This document shows positions 1-8,833 of a stretch of 64,000 nucleotides of DNA, one piece after another. The translations under genes were made by a program, and so were the position numbers. The notes below the pieces were generated by a model, which was not told the origin of the DNA, did no database searches, and saw only the letters and a program-made list of their open reading frames with translations. Origin of the DNA: Vibrio galatheae (lineage in GTDB: Bacteria; Pseudomonadota; Gammaproteobacteria; Enterobacterales; Vibrionaceae); contig NZ_JXXV01000016.1 in assembly GCF_000967545.1 (NCBI RefSeq), positions 372,001 through 436,000 on the forward strand, read 5' to 3'. The first letter of the stretch is position 1. Each line of letters opens with the position of its first letter.

Positions 1-1
1 T

Positions 2-598
2 CAGTATGGTTGGCAGTACGTGGGAGCTGACGTTGATCCGGTGTCGGTAGAAAATTCAAACTCAATTGCGCAAGCAAACGAGGTATTAAAAGGGCGGGTT
101 GAGTGTCGGTTACAAAAACAGAGCCGTCACTTCTTTAAAGATATTATTCAGCCTAATGAATTTTACGACGTGACGACATGTAATCCACCATTTCACAAAT
201 CACTTGAGGAAGCCCAGCAGGGAACAGAAAGGAAAATTCGCAACTTATCAGCGAATAAAGGCAAGCGTGGGCAAGCTAATGCAAGCAAGACATCCACTGC
301 TTCGCCTATACTTAACTTTGGTGGCCAGCAAGCTGAGCTCTGGTGCCCTGGCGGAGAAGCCGCATTCATAAAGAATATGGCGTTTGAAAGCCGTGAGTTT
401 GCCCATCAAGTGTTGTGGTTCTCGACGTTGATTTCCAAAAAGGACAACGTTCGTTGGATGCGTAAGAATCTAGACAAAGCAGGCGCCAAAGAAGTCCACA
501 TTGTTGAGATGAGCCAAGGGCAGAAAATCAGTCGCTTCATCGCTTGGACATTCAAAAGTGAAACGGAGCGTCAACAGTGGTTGAAGCTTAAAAGTTAA
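2..598 (+). CDS. rlmF: 23S rRNA (adenine-1618-N6)-methyltransferase RlmF, 5' end outside window
   Basis: The reading frame is open from base 2, so the N-terminal part lies outside the window; the GTG at base 20 is an internal Val (context VGADVDP), not a start. The visible 198 residues include the SAM-pocket element GADVDP and the amino-methyltransferase motif NPPFH, followed by the [13 protein letters not shown] region characteristic of RlmF/YbiN. The family methylates N6 of A1618 in 23S rRNA in the cytoplasm using SAM. The C-terminus looks complete. Identification is from family resemblance and is strong. Confidence 0.93.
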   Translation, partial: QYGWQYVGADVDPVSVENSNSIAQANEVLKGRVECRLQKQSRHFFKDIIQPNEFYDVTTCNPPFHKSLEEAQQGTERKIRNLSANKGKRGQANASKTSTASPILNFGGQQAELWCPGGEAAFIKNMAFESREFAHQVLWFSTLISKKDNVRWMRKNLDKAGAKEVHIVEMSQGQKISRFIAWTFKSETERQQWLKLKS

Positions 599-621
599 CC
601 CCAATTCTCGAAGGAGGGCAT

Positions 622-813
622 GTGGAATTTGAAATTTATATGCCCTGTGAGCCAGTGTGGTTGTGTGACAGCTTCTTAATGCTCTTCGCCGTGCTGTTTG
701 TATTAGGTCTGCTGGGGTTTATTTATATCCTTTACAAAGAGTACCTCAAGATACAGAGAGCCAACCGCGTTCGGCAAAGACGAAAAGTGCCTCATTCGCA
801 ACGCAAGCGCTAG
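622..813 (+). CDS. Small single-span membrane protein, unknown function
   Basis: A 63-residue product starting at GTG 622, chosen because an excellent Shine-Dalgarno (AAGGAGG, 611-617) sits five bases upstream; the overlapping ATG at 620 is in another frame. There is one hydrophobic segment (about residues 17-38), then a very basic tail (RANRVRQRRK...QRKR), which predicts an N-out/C-in single-span inner-membrane protein. It follows rlmF by 23 bases and its 3' end overlaps the convergent PilF-like gene by four bases. I do not recognise the family. Confidence 0.6.
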   Translation: MEFEIYMPCEPVWLCDSFLMLFAVLFVLGLLGFIYILYKEYLKIQRANRVRQRRKVPHSQRKR

Positions 814-1508
814 TGAAAGTCGTTTAATCTCTCTTGATATTGTTTTGCTTGAACTGCATTGCCGGCCTTTTGTTCCAATTTCATCAGTAACTTAAGTGAA
901 ACCGCTTGTGTCCCATACCAGTTGTGAAACTGGGTCAGTCTCATCTGTGCTGTATCGAGCTCACCAGACTCAATTTCCAACTTGGCTAGTGTCAGTATTG
1001 ATCGCGCTCGCTTGGGTTCATAGTCGAGTGCTCTTTTTAAATAGTCACTCGCTTGTAGGGTATTACCTGCCTTCATCGCACACAGCGCGGCATTTTCATA
1101 ACTGGCTGCCGTTAGAAAATAGCTGGGCTGGGCAATGGCTTGATGGAAATAGTCGTCGGCTTGAGTGTATTGCTCTTGTTTGCACAGGAATGTGCCATAG
1201 TTGTTCAGCACATCGCCATTGTTAGGGTGTTGCGTCAAGGCTGATTGGTAGAGGTGTTGCGCCGAGTCTGGTTCACCGACTAATTCAAAATAGTGGGCAA
1301 GCGAGAGCTGACTCCGATAGTAGTTAGGCGCATGCTCATACGCGAGTTGGAGGTTTTCGCGTGCTTTTGTCATATCCCCTTTGTTTATATAGCCCACACC
1401 CAGCGCAATGCGAGCTTCTGCACGTTGTATCGATTCGTCGTGCTGTACGGAAGGTGCAAAAGAACATCCGGCGAGTATCAGTACCACAATGATGAATAGT
1501 AACGGCAT
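810..1508 (-). CDS. PilF/PilW-like TPR lipoprotein (type IV pilus biogenesis)
   Basis: 232 residues with a lipoprotein signal: a hydrophobic stretch ends in the lipobox LAGC (Cys15), so the mature protein should be anchored in the outer membrane. The remainder is a run of TPR helices; the signatures RAEARIALGVGY, YYRSQLSLAHY and LNNYGTFLCKQ are those of PilF/PilW, the pilotin-like factor that assists PilQ secretin assembly. Vibrios usually carry pilW next to rodZ/ispG, so here it is either a relocated copy or a second paralogue. No other pilus genes are nearby. The general family is well supported; the exact role is inferred. Confidence 0.75.
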   Translation of the reverse strand: MPLLFIIVVLILAGCSFAPSVQHDESIQRAEARIALGVGYINKGDMTKARENLQLAYEHAPNYYRSQLSLAHYFELVGEPDSAQHLYQSALTQHPNNGDVLNNYGTFLCKQEQYTQADDYFHQAIAQPSYFLTAASYENAALCAMKAGNTLQASDYLKRALDYEPKRARSILTLAKLEIESGELDTAQMRLTQFHNWYGTQAVSLKLLMKLEQKAGNAVQAKQYQERLNDFH

Positions 1509-1711
1509 TATGCGTGTTTAAATTAAGAGAACGGTTCAATATAGTGCTGAACTTGATTACTGACGTCACGGCTTAGTGGGAGTATTGCGACAGAATTTAA
1601 GTTGCGCTATGTAACGCACTGGAAGTTTAGAACTAGAAATTGATGAGTAGTTCGAATCGCGCGATTTTTTGGTGGTGGTGGCCTAGATCGTAAGTGAAGG
1701 AAAATCGAATT

Positions 1712-1738
1712 AAAAAGAGCACGCGACCACGTGCTCTT
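1712..1738 (-). terminator. Rho-independent terminator of metA
   Basis: Inverted repeat AAGAGCACG (1715-1723) / CGTGCTCTT (1730-1738) with a 6-base loop; on the minus strand it is followed by a run of T (forward A-run 1712-1716). It lies 23 bases past the metA stop. Confidence 0.85.
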
Positions 1739-1760
1739 GTATAAGGTTCTGCTGTGCGTA

Positions 1761-2702
1761 TCAGTCGTCTTTGGTGAAGTTATCTTCACTGAAGTGATCG
1801 AGATCGTAAGGCGTTTGCTGGTAGACGCAATAGTTTAGCCAGTTAGCAAATAGCAGGTGTCCGTGACTTCGCCAACTTGCTGATGGCTTGTTGTCTGGGT
1901 TGTTATTTGGGTAGTAGTTGACGGGAATTGCGGGCTCCATGCCTTCACCGAGATCGCGCACATATTCATGGTGGAGGGTATGAGAGTCATACTCCGGGTG
2001 ACCCGTGACAAACACATTACGCTTATCTTTTGTTGTCGCCAAGTACACTCCCGCAACGTCAGATGTGGCAAGAATATCCAAATCGGTATGCTCAGCTAGA
2101 TACTCGGGTGAGAAGTCGGCGTAACGCGAATGAGGGGCTAAGAAGGTGTCATCAAAGCCACGCAATATCGGGTGATACGGGTGATGGATAGTATGATTGT
2201 AAACACCAGACAGCTTCTCATTACGCGTGCGTTTCGGTAAATCATACAGAAGCTTCAAGCCTGCCTGTGCGGCCCAACAAACATACAATGTCGAGGTCAC
2301 ATGTGCTTTGGCCCACGTCATGATGGTTTGCAAATGCTCCCAGTAGATAACGTCTTCAAATTGCACCAAACCAAGCGGGGCACCTGTAATGATCAGGCCA
2401 TCAAAGTTACGTCCTTTGACCATTTCAAATTGACGGTAAAAATTATCTAAGTGTTCAGTCGGGGTATTTTTGCTGGGTCTATCGTCAATGCGCAGCAATT
2501 CGATATCTACCTGCAGCGGGCTGTTGGATAACAAACGCAAGAACTGAGTTTCCGTCTCAATTTTCTTCGGCATAAGATTAAGGATCAGCACCTTAAGCGG
2601 ACGAATTTCCTGGGTCGACGCACGAGATTCTGGCATGACGAAGATATTTTCGGTACGTAATACGTCAGATGCGGGCAATTGATCGGGGATCTTAATCGGC
2701 AC
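1761..2702 (-). CDS. metA: Homoserine O-succinyltransferase MetA
   Basis: 313 residues, full length for MetA. It transfers an acyl group (succinyl in enterobacteria and vibrios) from the CoA thioester to homoserine, the committing step of methionine synthesis. Visible family elements: the N-terminal [23 protein letters not shown], the nucleophile cysteine in [10 protein letters not shown], and the catalytic His and Glu in TGHPEYD. It is monocistronic, with a terminator just downstream and a MetJ-type box upstream, so repression by MetJ-SAM is expected. Succinyl versus acetyl specificity cannot be decided by eye. Confidence 0.97.
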   Translation of the reverse strand: MPIKIPDQLPASDVLRTENIFVMPESRASTQEIRPLKVLILNLMPKKIETETQFLRLLSNSPLQVDIELLRIDDRPSKNTPTEHLDNFYRQFEMVKGRNFDGLIITGAPLGLVQFEDVIYWEHLQTIMTWAKAHVTSTLYVCWAAQAGLKLLYDLPKRTRNEKLSGVYNHTIHHPYHPILRGFDDTFLAPHSRYADFSPEYLAEHTDLDILATSDVAGVYLATTKDKRNVFVTGHPEYDSHTLHHEYVRDLGEGMEPAIPVNYYPNNNPDNKPSASWRSHGHLLFANWLNYCVYQQTPYDLDHFSEDNFTKDD

Positions 2703-2726
2703 AGCTTACTCCCTAAGCGTAATTAT

Positions 2727-2742
2727 GGACGTCTATACTTCT
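2727..2742 (-). promoter_or_regulatory. Probable MetJ operator (two met-box units)
   Basis: On the minus strand the sequence reads AGAAGTAT-AGACGTCC, two adjacent 8-mers matching the met-box consensus AGACGTCT at 6/8 and 7/8. It ends 24 bases before the metA start codon. MetJ binds tandem met boxes with SAM as corepressor; the assignment is by motif and position. Confidence 0.7.
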
Positions 2743-2832
2743 AAAGTTAACCCAATAAACCAGAGATGTCGATAGCCAATTTAGGCCAATTTATATTAAT
2801 ATTTGCCCGCCAATTCACTAACAAGATTGATT

Positions 2833-3228
2833 ATGACGCTAAAACTAACGTTGATACGTGGATTGCCCGGCTCAGGGAAAAGCACGTTAGCCCAAACTAT
2901 CCCGGCCCAACATTACGAAGCTGATATGTATTTTATCAACGAGAGTGGTGAGTATGTATATCAGGCCAACAAAATTGCACAAGCACATCAATGGTGTAAA
3001 ACCAAAACAGAGCAAGCACTGGCTCAAGGGCATAGTGTGGTTGTTGCAAATACTTTTGTTCAGCGGTGGGAAATGGTGCCTTACCTAAAGTTGGCTAAAC
3101 GCTATAGCGCTCAATTCGAAGTGATTGAATGTCACGACAACTATGGCAATGTGCACGGTGTTGAAGCGAAAACCATAAACTCAATGAAAAAGCGGTGGCA
3201 AGAATGGCAAAACGTACCCCAGTTGTAG
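2833..3228 (+). CDS. P-loop AAA/zeta-toxin-like kinase domain protein
   Basis: 131 residues from ATG 2833; the frame is open from 2803, but the Walker-A-bearing domain begins directly at 2833. The N-terminus is LTLIRGLPGSGKST, a textbook Walker A, followed by EADMYF and VVVANTF, as in small ATP-binding proteins of the N4BP2/polynucleotide-kinase-like group. Substrate unknown. The 3' end overlaps the next gene's start by 25 bases, suggesting translational coupling. Confidence 0.7.
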   Translation: MTLKLTLIRGLPGSGKSTLAQTIPAQHYEADMYFINESGEYVYQANKIAQAHQWCKTKTEQALAQGHSVVVANTFVQRWEMVPYLKLAKRYSAQFEVIECHDNYGNVHGVEAKTINSMKKRWQEWQNVPQL

Positions 3229-3641
3229 AAATGACCTCTTACGGTCTTTACAAAGAGTGGGATTCAAAATCGAAACACCTACCTAAAATCCAAGAGTTCA
3301 CCACTCAAGTCCCCGCAGATGAAGAGATTGAGTTTGGTTTTATTGTCAATATCAAGAAGGCCAAGGGTGAGGTGATCGAGTTCTGTATCGATCATCCTGG
3401 AATCAAAGGCAAAAAAGGGCAAAGACTGGAGCCTTTTACTGGCGACATGCATGTAGGCAGCAACGATTGGGATTTTTACCTCGGGGATACTATCCAACTG
3501 CTCGATCCGGTAGACGGTTTTAAATCTAACATTGGCAAATGGCGGATGACGATTGAGCTAGGCGGTAGGGTAATTGCTGACAAGACATTTGACGTGTTTG
3601 CTCGTGATGAAGGTGAATTCTGGAAGCGTCGTGGTTTCTAG
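3204..3641 (+). CDS. DUF3859-domain protein
   Basis: 145 residues from ATG 3204 (a GTG at 3195 in the same frame is less likely). It resembles the DUF3859 family: GLYKEWDSKSKHLPKI near the start, a central IDHPGIKGKKG and a C-terminal DVFARDEGEFWKRRGF. No signal peptide or membrane segment; probably a cytoplasmic beta-rich domain. Function is unknown. It overlaps the preceding P-loop gene. Confidence 0.7.
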   Translation: MAKRTPVVEMTSYGLYKEWDSKSKHLPKIQEFTTQVPADEEIEFGFIVNIKKAKGEVIEFCIDHPGIKGKKGQRLEPFTGDMHVGSNDWDFYLGDTIQLLDPVDGFKSNIGKWRMTIELGGRVIADKTFDVFARDEGEFWKRRGF

Positions 3642-3780
3642 CCCCTTGTTCTGAATGTACCTAACGGGTTAATTTATGAACACTTGAACTTGGCCGTGTA
3701 CAAAAATTGGGGGTTGAATAACATCGGAGTGAAAATTTTCTAATAAACTTATCAGTAGATAAGATAAATAGAAGCGCGCG

Positions 3781-4320
3781 ATGACATCACCTCGGTTGTT
3801 GAACTTTAACTTGCAAACCCGTACCGCGATCTACTTTACCATCGGTATGTTGGGTATTGCTTTTAGCTGCATCTTTATTACTCGTTATTTCTTCTTAACC
3901 AGTCTCGATAGCCTAGAATCAATGGAGTCCCAAAGTGCGAGTCAACAGGCGAGTAGTGTGGTCACTCTGATGGTCACACAGATGGAAGAACGCTCGTACG
4001 ATTGGGCCTATTGGGATGAAACGTTCGAACTGCTTACTGGTGGTGACAAGCAGGCCTATCGCGACCGCAACCTTTCTCCGGATTCACTCGATGTTCTCGG
4101 CCTTGATATGATGATCTTTGCTGACCTGCACGGCAAGGTTATCGAATCGATTGTACGTTCGCCTGATGATGAGCCTGTGGATATTGACGCGGTTGTTAAG
4201 GCAGATGTGGTTACACGTCACATTCAACAGATGAACGGCTTACTTGATAGTCAACGCTGCAGTGCGAGTGGTCTGTTGGTCGTCGGCCAGCAAGTATGGG
4301 CGATAAGCCTGACCCCGTAA
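3781..4320 (+). CDS. N-terminal fragment (CHASE4 sensor) of a split GGDEF/EAL protein
   Basis: 179 residues: a transmembrane segment at about residues 17-39, then a periplasmic CHASE4-type domain (EERSYDWAYWDE is the family signature). The frame stops at TAA 4318 in the middle of the domain, where homologues would continue. The rest of the CHASE4 domain, the second membrane span and the signalling domains are in the -1 frame from 4296. A single missing C in the CCCC run at 4314-4317 would join both into one protein of about 906 residues. As it stands, this fragment alone would be a tethered half-sensor. Confidence 0.75.
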   Translation: MTSPRLLNFNLQTRTAIYFTIGMLGIAFSCIFITRYFFLTSLDSLESMESQSASQQASSVVTLMVTQMEERSYDWAYWDETFELLTGGDKQAYRDRNLSPDSLDVLGLDMMIFADLHGKVIESIVRSPDDEPVDIDAVVKADVVTRHIQQMNGLLDSQRCSASGLLVVGQQVWAISLTP

Positions 4321-6497
4321 GAGATAGTGAAGGCACCTCTGCATCGTCTGGCTGGCTATTGTGGGGTAAAAATCTCACGGAACGTTTTCCCGGTGACTTT
4401 GAGTCTATACTCATCGGCGAAAACGAGCTTATTCTTGTCGGTAATGATGCTAATACCAGCATTGCAGTCGAGTATCCTGAAGTCGAAAAATCGCAACAAT
4501 TCATCACCCAACGCACCCCTCTTAACGATATGTCAGGTATGCTGATAGCGAATCTCACTACAACAACTGAAAGAACGTATTTTATCCAAGGTAATGTGAT
4601 GTTTTCTTACCTTTTCTATGCAGTGTCTGTGGTGGTTTTGCTCATCTCATTTGTGACATTTTTAATCTTTCGTCGCCGCGTCTCAGCGCGCTTTACCGAT
4701 CTTGAAAAGGACATTGACGAGCTGATCTCAGCCTATCAACTTGAGGGCCTAAATCATCCCAGCAAAGATGAATTGGAACGTTTGTCAGGTTTAATTCAGG
4801 CACTGGCGAATGATGGTGTGGAAACCAAGGAGCAGCTTCTTGATACCCAACAGAAATTTGAAGCCTTGTACCAAAGTGGCTCAATTGGCGTGTTACTGGT
4901 TCGTGCCCGAGAGGTTATTGATGTCAATCAGACCGCACTTGAACTGTTGGGTTATCAAAGAGAAGAGATCATTCATCAAACCTTAGATGATTTATGTGCA
5001 GACAAACAAACAGATGAGTGCCAAGTTGATAAGATGTACAGTCAGTTTGAACTGGGGCAGACGCTTTTTGAGAGCCAACTCCTGACACGGGCGGGGGAAG
5101 TTGTCGACTGTCATATCGAGATAAAAGCGATTCAATACCAAGGCGAAGCGGCATTGATGTTATCGCTTAGCGATTTAAGAGAGAAAAAGCAGCAAGAGAA
5201 ATTGATTGAAAATTTGGTGGATAGGGATCACCTCTCTGGCCTATGGAATCGCAAGGCCATTATGGATAAGGCGAGGTGGCTGGTGGATGAGCGCCCAAAC
5301 CAATGTTCGTTTCTCTACATCGTTGTGCCGAATTTAAGCCAAGTTGCCGAAATTTATGGTCATCAAGTCTTTGATCAATCGATTGAGCGGATTGCGCATA
5401 ATTTTGGTCAATATCTGACGCCTTTCCCAATCGGTCGGATCAGTAATGACGAATTCTTAGTCTTAGTGTCAGAGAATAAAGATCGAGAACAGGCCCGTAA
5501 AGGTACGGAAAAGATCATCGAACTATTGACCAATAAGCAGATGATAGAAGGGGTTGGAATCAGCCTAGAATGCCAAGCCGCATTGGTTGCGAGTGAACTC
5601 TCGCACAAGCCGCTTGATGCCCAAATTCAAGCAGCGATCTATGCGATTCAGCATCGACATACCGCAACATTGGCCCCTAAGGTAGTCGACGTTGACGCCA
5701 CGGTATTTGATATGGCAGAAACGTCAGCAGCGATCAATCGCGATCTTTCTGGCGCAGTGCGAAATCAGCAAATAGACGCGCATTATCAAGCGATTGTGGA
5801 TAGCAAAACGGGAGAAATTAGTGGCTTTGAAGCGCTTGCTCGCTGGCAGCATGCATCGTATGGCTTTGTTTCACCTGCGGTATTTATCCCACTGGCGGAG
5901 CAAAGCGCACTGATTATTGAATTGGGCGAGTCTATCTTAGAGCGTGCTTGTCAGTTCATCGCTCAAGTCAATCAAACTCGCCGTCGAGCAGGGCTTGGTT
6001 TGTTAACCATGCATGTTAATTTAAGCCCTCCCCATTTTCACTACCAAGAGCTACCTAACCAGCTCATGCATTTAATTGATAAATATCAGATTCAACCGGG
6101 TCAACTTGTCATCGAAGTGACAGAGAGCATGTTGATGGGGGTGGAACAAGACATTGTAGAGCGAATGGAAAACATCAAATCCCTTGGTGTACTTCTAGCA
6201 TTGGATGACTTTGGTACCGGATACTCATCATTTAGTACCTTGTGCAGTTTTCCACTTGATATTGTCAAACTCGATAAATCCTACATTGACCATATCGAAA
6301 GCAATGATCGCGCTAGAAGCTTAGTACGCAACATCAGCAGCATGGCTAAAGAACTTGGGTTGACCACAGTCGCTGAAGGTGTTGAAACTGCTGGACAGGT
6401 CAGTAGGCTGCGTAACTGGAATGTAGAAGAGATACAAGGCTATTACTTCTACAAACCTGTGCCTGCCGACGAGGCTATTCGTTTAGTCAACCGATAA
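4296..6497 (+). CDS. Main part of split c-di-GMP protein: PAS, degenerate GGDEF, intact EAL
   Basis: 733 codons open from ATG 4296, though that ATG is probably not a genuine start because the protein begins mid-CHASE4. Order: end of CHASE4 (to about 90), a transmembrane helix (about 102-125), a HAMP-like linker, a PAS domain (about 185-300), GGDEF (about 315-450) and EAL (about 480-733). The GGDEF active-site loop is SNDEF, so cyclase activity is doubtful. The EAL domain keeps FEALARWQH, EVTESML, LDDFGTGYSS, VKLDKSYI and VAEGVET, so it should hydrolyse c-di-GMP if made. Without the N-terminal fragment the sensor is incomplete. Confidence 0.85.
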   Translation: MGDKPDPVRDSEGTSASSGWLLWGKNLTERFPGDFESILIGENELILVGNDANTSIAVEYPEVEKSQQFITQRTPLNDMSGMLIANLTTTTERTYFIQGNVMFSYLFYAVSVVVLLISFVTFLIFRRRVSARFTDLEKDIDELISAYQLEGLNHPSKDELERLSGLIQALANDGVETKEQLLDTQQKFEALYQSGSIGVLLVRAREVIDVNQTALELLGYQREEIIHQTLDDLCADKQTDECQVDKMYSQFELGQTLFESQLLTRAGEVVDCHIEIKAIQYQGEAALMLSLSDLREKKQQEKLIENLVDRDHLSGLWNRKAIMDKARWLVDERPNQCSFLYIVVPNLSQVAEIYGHQVFDQSIERIAHNFGQYLTPFPIGRISNDEFLVLVSENKDREQARKGTEKIIELLTNKQMIEGVGISLECQAALVASELSHKPLDAQIQAAIYAIQHRHTATLAPKVVDVDATVFDMAETSAAINRDLSGAVRNQQIDAHYQAIVDSKTGEISGFEALARWQHASYGFVSPAVFIPLAEQSALIIELGESILERACQFIAQVNQTRRRAGLGLLTMHVNLSPPHFHYQELPNQLMHLIDKYQIQPGQLVIEVTESMLMGVEQDIVERMENIKSLGVLLALDDFGTGYSSFSTLCSFPLDIVKLDKSYIDHIESNDRARSLVRNISSMAKELGLTTVAEGVETAGQVSRLRNWNVEEIQGYYFYKPVPADEAIRLVNR
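4313..4320 (+). other. Frameshift site in C-run
   Basis: The sequence GACCCCGTAA places a stop immediately after ACC CCG in the upstream frame. With five Cs instead of four the frame would read Leu-Thr-Pro-Val-Arg-Asp and continue without interruption. This may be a real inactivating deletion, phase variation at a short homopolymer, or a sequencing error; a programmed -1 shift is less likely because no stem or classic X XXY YYZ heptamer is seen. Confidence 0.7.
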
Positions 6498-6513
6498 CCC
6501 ATAGTCACATGTG

Positions 6514-7662
6514 CTAATCATGCTTAGGGCTAATGGCCGAGCGTTTACCAGCGAGTGACCAATAAGCAATCGCCGTCCAAGCTAAGCTTTGCAGCCAAAG
6601 TTGACTAAAGTTGCTGCTCACACTTTGCCAGCTTCCACCCATTTGGTTTAGGGTCAAAAAGCCTTTAATGGCTGGTGTACTTGGGAATAGTTGCGACAAC
6701 CAAACTATGGGCCTCGGAATGGCTTCAACAGGCCAAATGAAACCGGCACTAAATACCAAGGGCATCGAACTTATCAACACCACTAGCGTAACAAGCTCTC
6801 TTCTTGGCGTTATTGCGCCAAGCCAAATGCCAATCGAGCTGGTGGCAATCAAAAAAGGTAACAGCAAGGCCAATAGTTCTGTCGCATGGGCCAGTTGGTT
6901 CACACCATGCATGGTGAAGCTTGCGCCAAAATAGTACATGCTGAGCAGATAATAGACAGCGAGCAAGGCTAAGGTTCGCGCAGCGAGAAGTTTGGCTGGC
7001 GATACATGACTCCAATAACCCGTACCATGCTTTTGTGTACCGACCATTAAGCCCGCTGCCATGGCGAGCGTTTGTTGTAAGATCAAAACAAACACAGCAG
7101 GGACGACGTAGTCGACGTAACCCATTCGAGGGTTAAATGTCGGTTTGAGGTTAAGCTTGGTCGCGGCGTATTGGTCTTCTGCTTTTGCCAACGGCTGGCC
7201 GTCTATCAGCAATTTAGTCACAGTCGTTTGAGCCGCCAACGTTCCGCCCGCCTGAGCTAAACCTTCGACGATAGTGCCGTATACTAAAAAGTATGACGCG
7301 TCACCCGCGTAAGAAAGGGTCGGGCTTTTGCCTAACATTAAATCCTTATAAAAATGCTCTGGAATGACTAATATTCCGCTGACCTCACCTTTAATAAAGG
7401 CTTGGTGAGCATCTTCAATGGTGTAATCGCGTTGGACGACCTGGACTTGTGGTGTTGCATCCACTATACGCTCTAACCGAAAACTGGTGAGGCTTTTGTC
7501 TAGGTTCACCACACTGATCTTTTGTTCTGTTGGCGTTTGATGACTGTATGGTAGCGGGTAGAGGAACGAATAAAACACCACGCCCCCAAACACGGTGAGA
7601 GTGACAACGGGGTTGGTGAACAGTGCTTTGAGTTCGGCTCTGATCAATTTGAACAAGCTCAT
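6514..7662 (-). CDS. ABC-2 type membrane protein of an efflux system
   Basis: 382 residues from the ATG at 7662; the frame is open further upstream, but this ATG lies in an ATGA overlap with the preceding gene's stop. One N-terminal membrane span (about 22-40), a large extracytoplasmic domain (about 45-180) and five or six C-terminal spans is the ABC-2/YhhJ architecture. No Walker motifs. It is the last gene of a TolC-HlyD-permease-permease operon, and would form the inner-membrane core of a tripartite exporter with its neighbour. Substrate unknown. Confidence 0.85.
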   Translation of the reverse strand: MSLFKLIRAELKALFTNPVVTLTVFGGVVFYSFLYPLPYSHQTPTEQKISVVNLDKSLTSFRLERIVDATPQVQVVQRDYTIEDAHQAFIKGEVSGILVIPEHFYKDLMLGKSPTLSYAGDASYFLVYGTIVEGLAQAGGTLAAQTTVTKLLIDGQPLAKAEDQYAATKLNLKPTFNPRMGYVDYVVPAVFVLILQQTLAMAAGLMVGTQKHGTGYWSHVSPAKLLAARTLALLAVYYLLSMYYFGASFTMHGVNQLAHATELLALLLPFLIATSSIGIWLGAITPRRELVTLVVLISSMPLVFSAGFIWPVEAIPRPIVWLSQLFPSTPAIKGFLTLNQMGGSWQSVSSNFSQLWLQSLAWTAIAYWSLAGKRSAISPKHD

Positions 7663-8822
7663 GACACGCTCCCATGGTGTGCGTCTTGCACCAGAGTGTT
7701 TAAATGCTTTTTGGCTAAGGCGATAACTACAAAGGCTGGAATAAGGTAGCCCAGCATCGGCAATAAATGGCTTATAGAGGTAGTCCAATTCTGACCATAG
7801 CTAACTTGGCTGACCTGAGCCTCTATATAATGGCTAATCGGCAGTAGACTCCGCCAAAACTGAGCCAGACTATTCATGTCAGTGACCGGAAAGGTTATCC
7901 CCATAAAGGCGAAACTTGGGGCGGTAAACGCACCAGCAAAACTCATTGCCCGCGCAGCATCAAGGGTAAGGAAGAAAAATAAGCTGCCCATCACCATGCA
8001 AGCAATAGTTGTTAGCCATTGCGCAAACAGTAGGGCGAAAAAACTCCCATTCATTGGCCACTTAAAACCAAGATAGAACCAACATAGAAAGGCAAATCCT
8101 TGCAGCATAAACACCCAAGTGTATGGTGCCAAGGTGTGATAGATCGCGAGCGTTGGCTGGTCACTTAGCCAAGGTCGAAGTCTTCTATCACGTAAATTTG
8201 CCGACAACACCAAGATGGTCGTGACGACAACACATATCTGCCATAACGCGGGGATAATGGCAGACATTAGAAATTGTGCATAGTTGGAATTTTTGTTAAA
8301 CAGCGGCGTGATTTGAGTGCGAATTGGTACCGCTTTAGCCATAGCAGATGACAAAGTGGCATTGCCATGGCTTAAATTGCTGACAGTGCTTATCTCGGCG
8401 TTAAAGGTGCCTTGTGCTTGCAGAAATGCAGCATTGACTAATTTACCGACCAGTATCATTTGGCTGTTGTAAAATACGCTTACTTGCGGAGCCAGTTGTT
8501 TGTATATCTCTTGCTCAAAGTTATCTGGAATAACGGCATAAGCGTAAATATTGCCTGCAACTAGCGCCTCTTTTGCTTCTAAGACGCTGGAGAATTGCTG
8601 CTCAACCTTCATCGTTGCGGTGGCATCATAGTAGCGGATAAGGTGCTGGGACATTTTTCCAGAGTCGAGGTTGACGACGCCAATTGGCAGATCTCTCGCT
8701 ATGCCTTGGGAGAATATCGCCCAAATCATCACTGCGAGCATGACAGGAATCCAAGTCAGACTCGACAGCAGCCATTTATCTCGCCTGATGATCTCGAGTT
8801 GGGAAACGCTAGCGTTATTCAT
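7659..8822 (-). CDS. ABC-2 type membrane protein of an efflux system (second subunit)
   Basis: 387 residues with the same plan as the downstream gene: an N-terminal span (about 20-40), an extracytoplasmic domain with the ABC-2 phrases LPIGVVNLDSGKMS and YAYAVIPDNFEQEI, and a C-terminal block of spans. It lies 11 bases after the HlyD-like gene and overlaps the next permease by four bases, so the two are probably made in equal amounts as a heterodimer. It also lacks an ATP-binding domain. Confidence 0.85.
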   Translation of the reverse strand: MNNASVSQLEIIRRDKWLLSSLTWIPVMLAVMIWAIFSQGIARDLPIGVVNLDSGKMSQHLIRYYDATATMKVEQQFSSVLEAKEALVAGNIYAYAVIPDNFEQEIYKQLAPQVSVFYNSQMILVGKLVNAAFLQAQGTFNAEISTVSNLSHGNATLSSAMAKAVPIRTQITPLFNKNSNYAQFLMSAIIPALWQICVVVTTILVLSANLRDRRLRPWLSDQPTLAIYHTLAPYTWVFMLQGFAFLCWFYLGFKWPMNGSFFALLFAQWLTTIACMVMGSLFFFLTLDAARAMSFAGAFTAPSFAFMGITFPVTDMNSLAQFWRSLLPISHYIEAQVSQVSYGQNWTTSISHLLPMLGYLIPAFVVIALAKKHLNTLVQDAHHGSVS

Positions 8823-8833
8823 AGTGCTTCCAA

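Noticed and set aside
896-1225. 109-codon plus-strand frame opposite the PilF-like gene
   Set aside because: No family features; it mirrors the TPR gene on the other strand, which has clear signatures and a lipobox.
4296-4320. ATG 4296 as start of an independent gene
   Set aside because: It begins in the middle of a CHASE4 domain and has no ribosome site; the restored single frame explains both pieces better.
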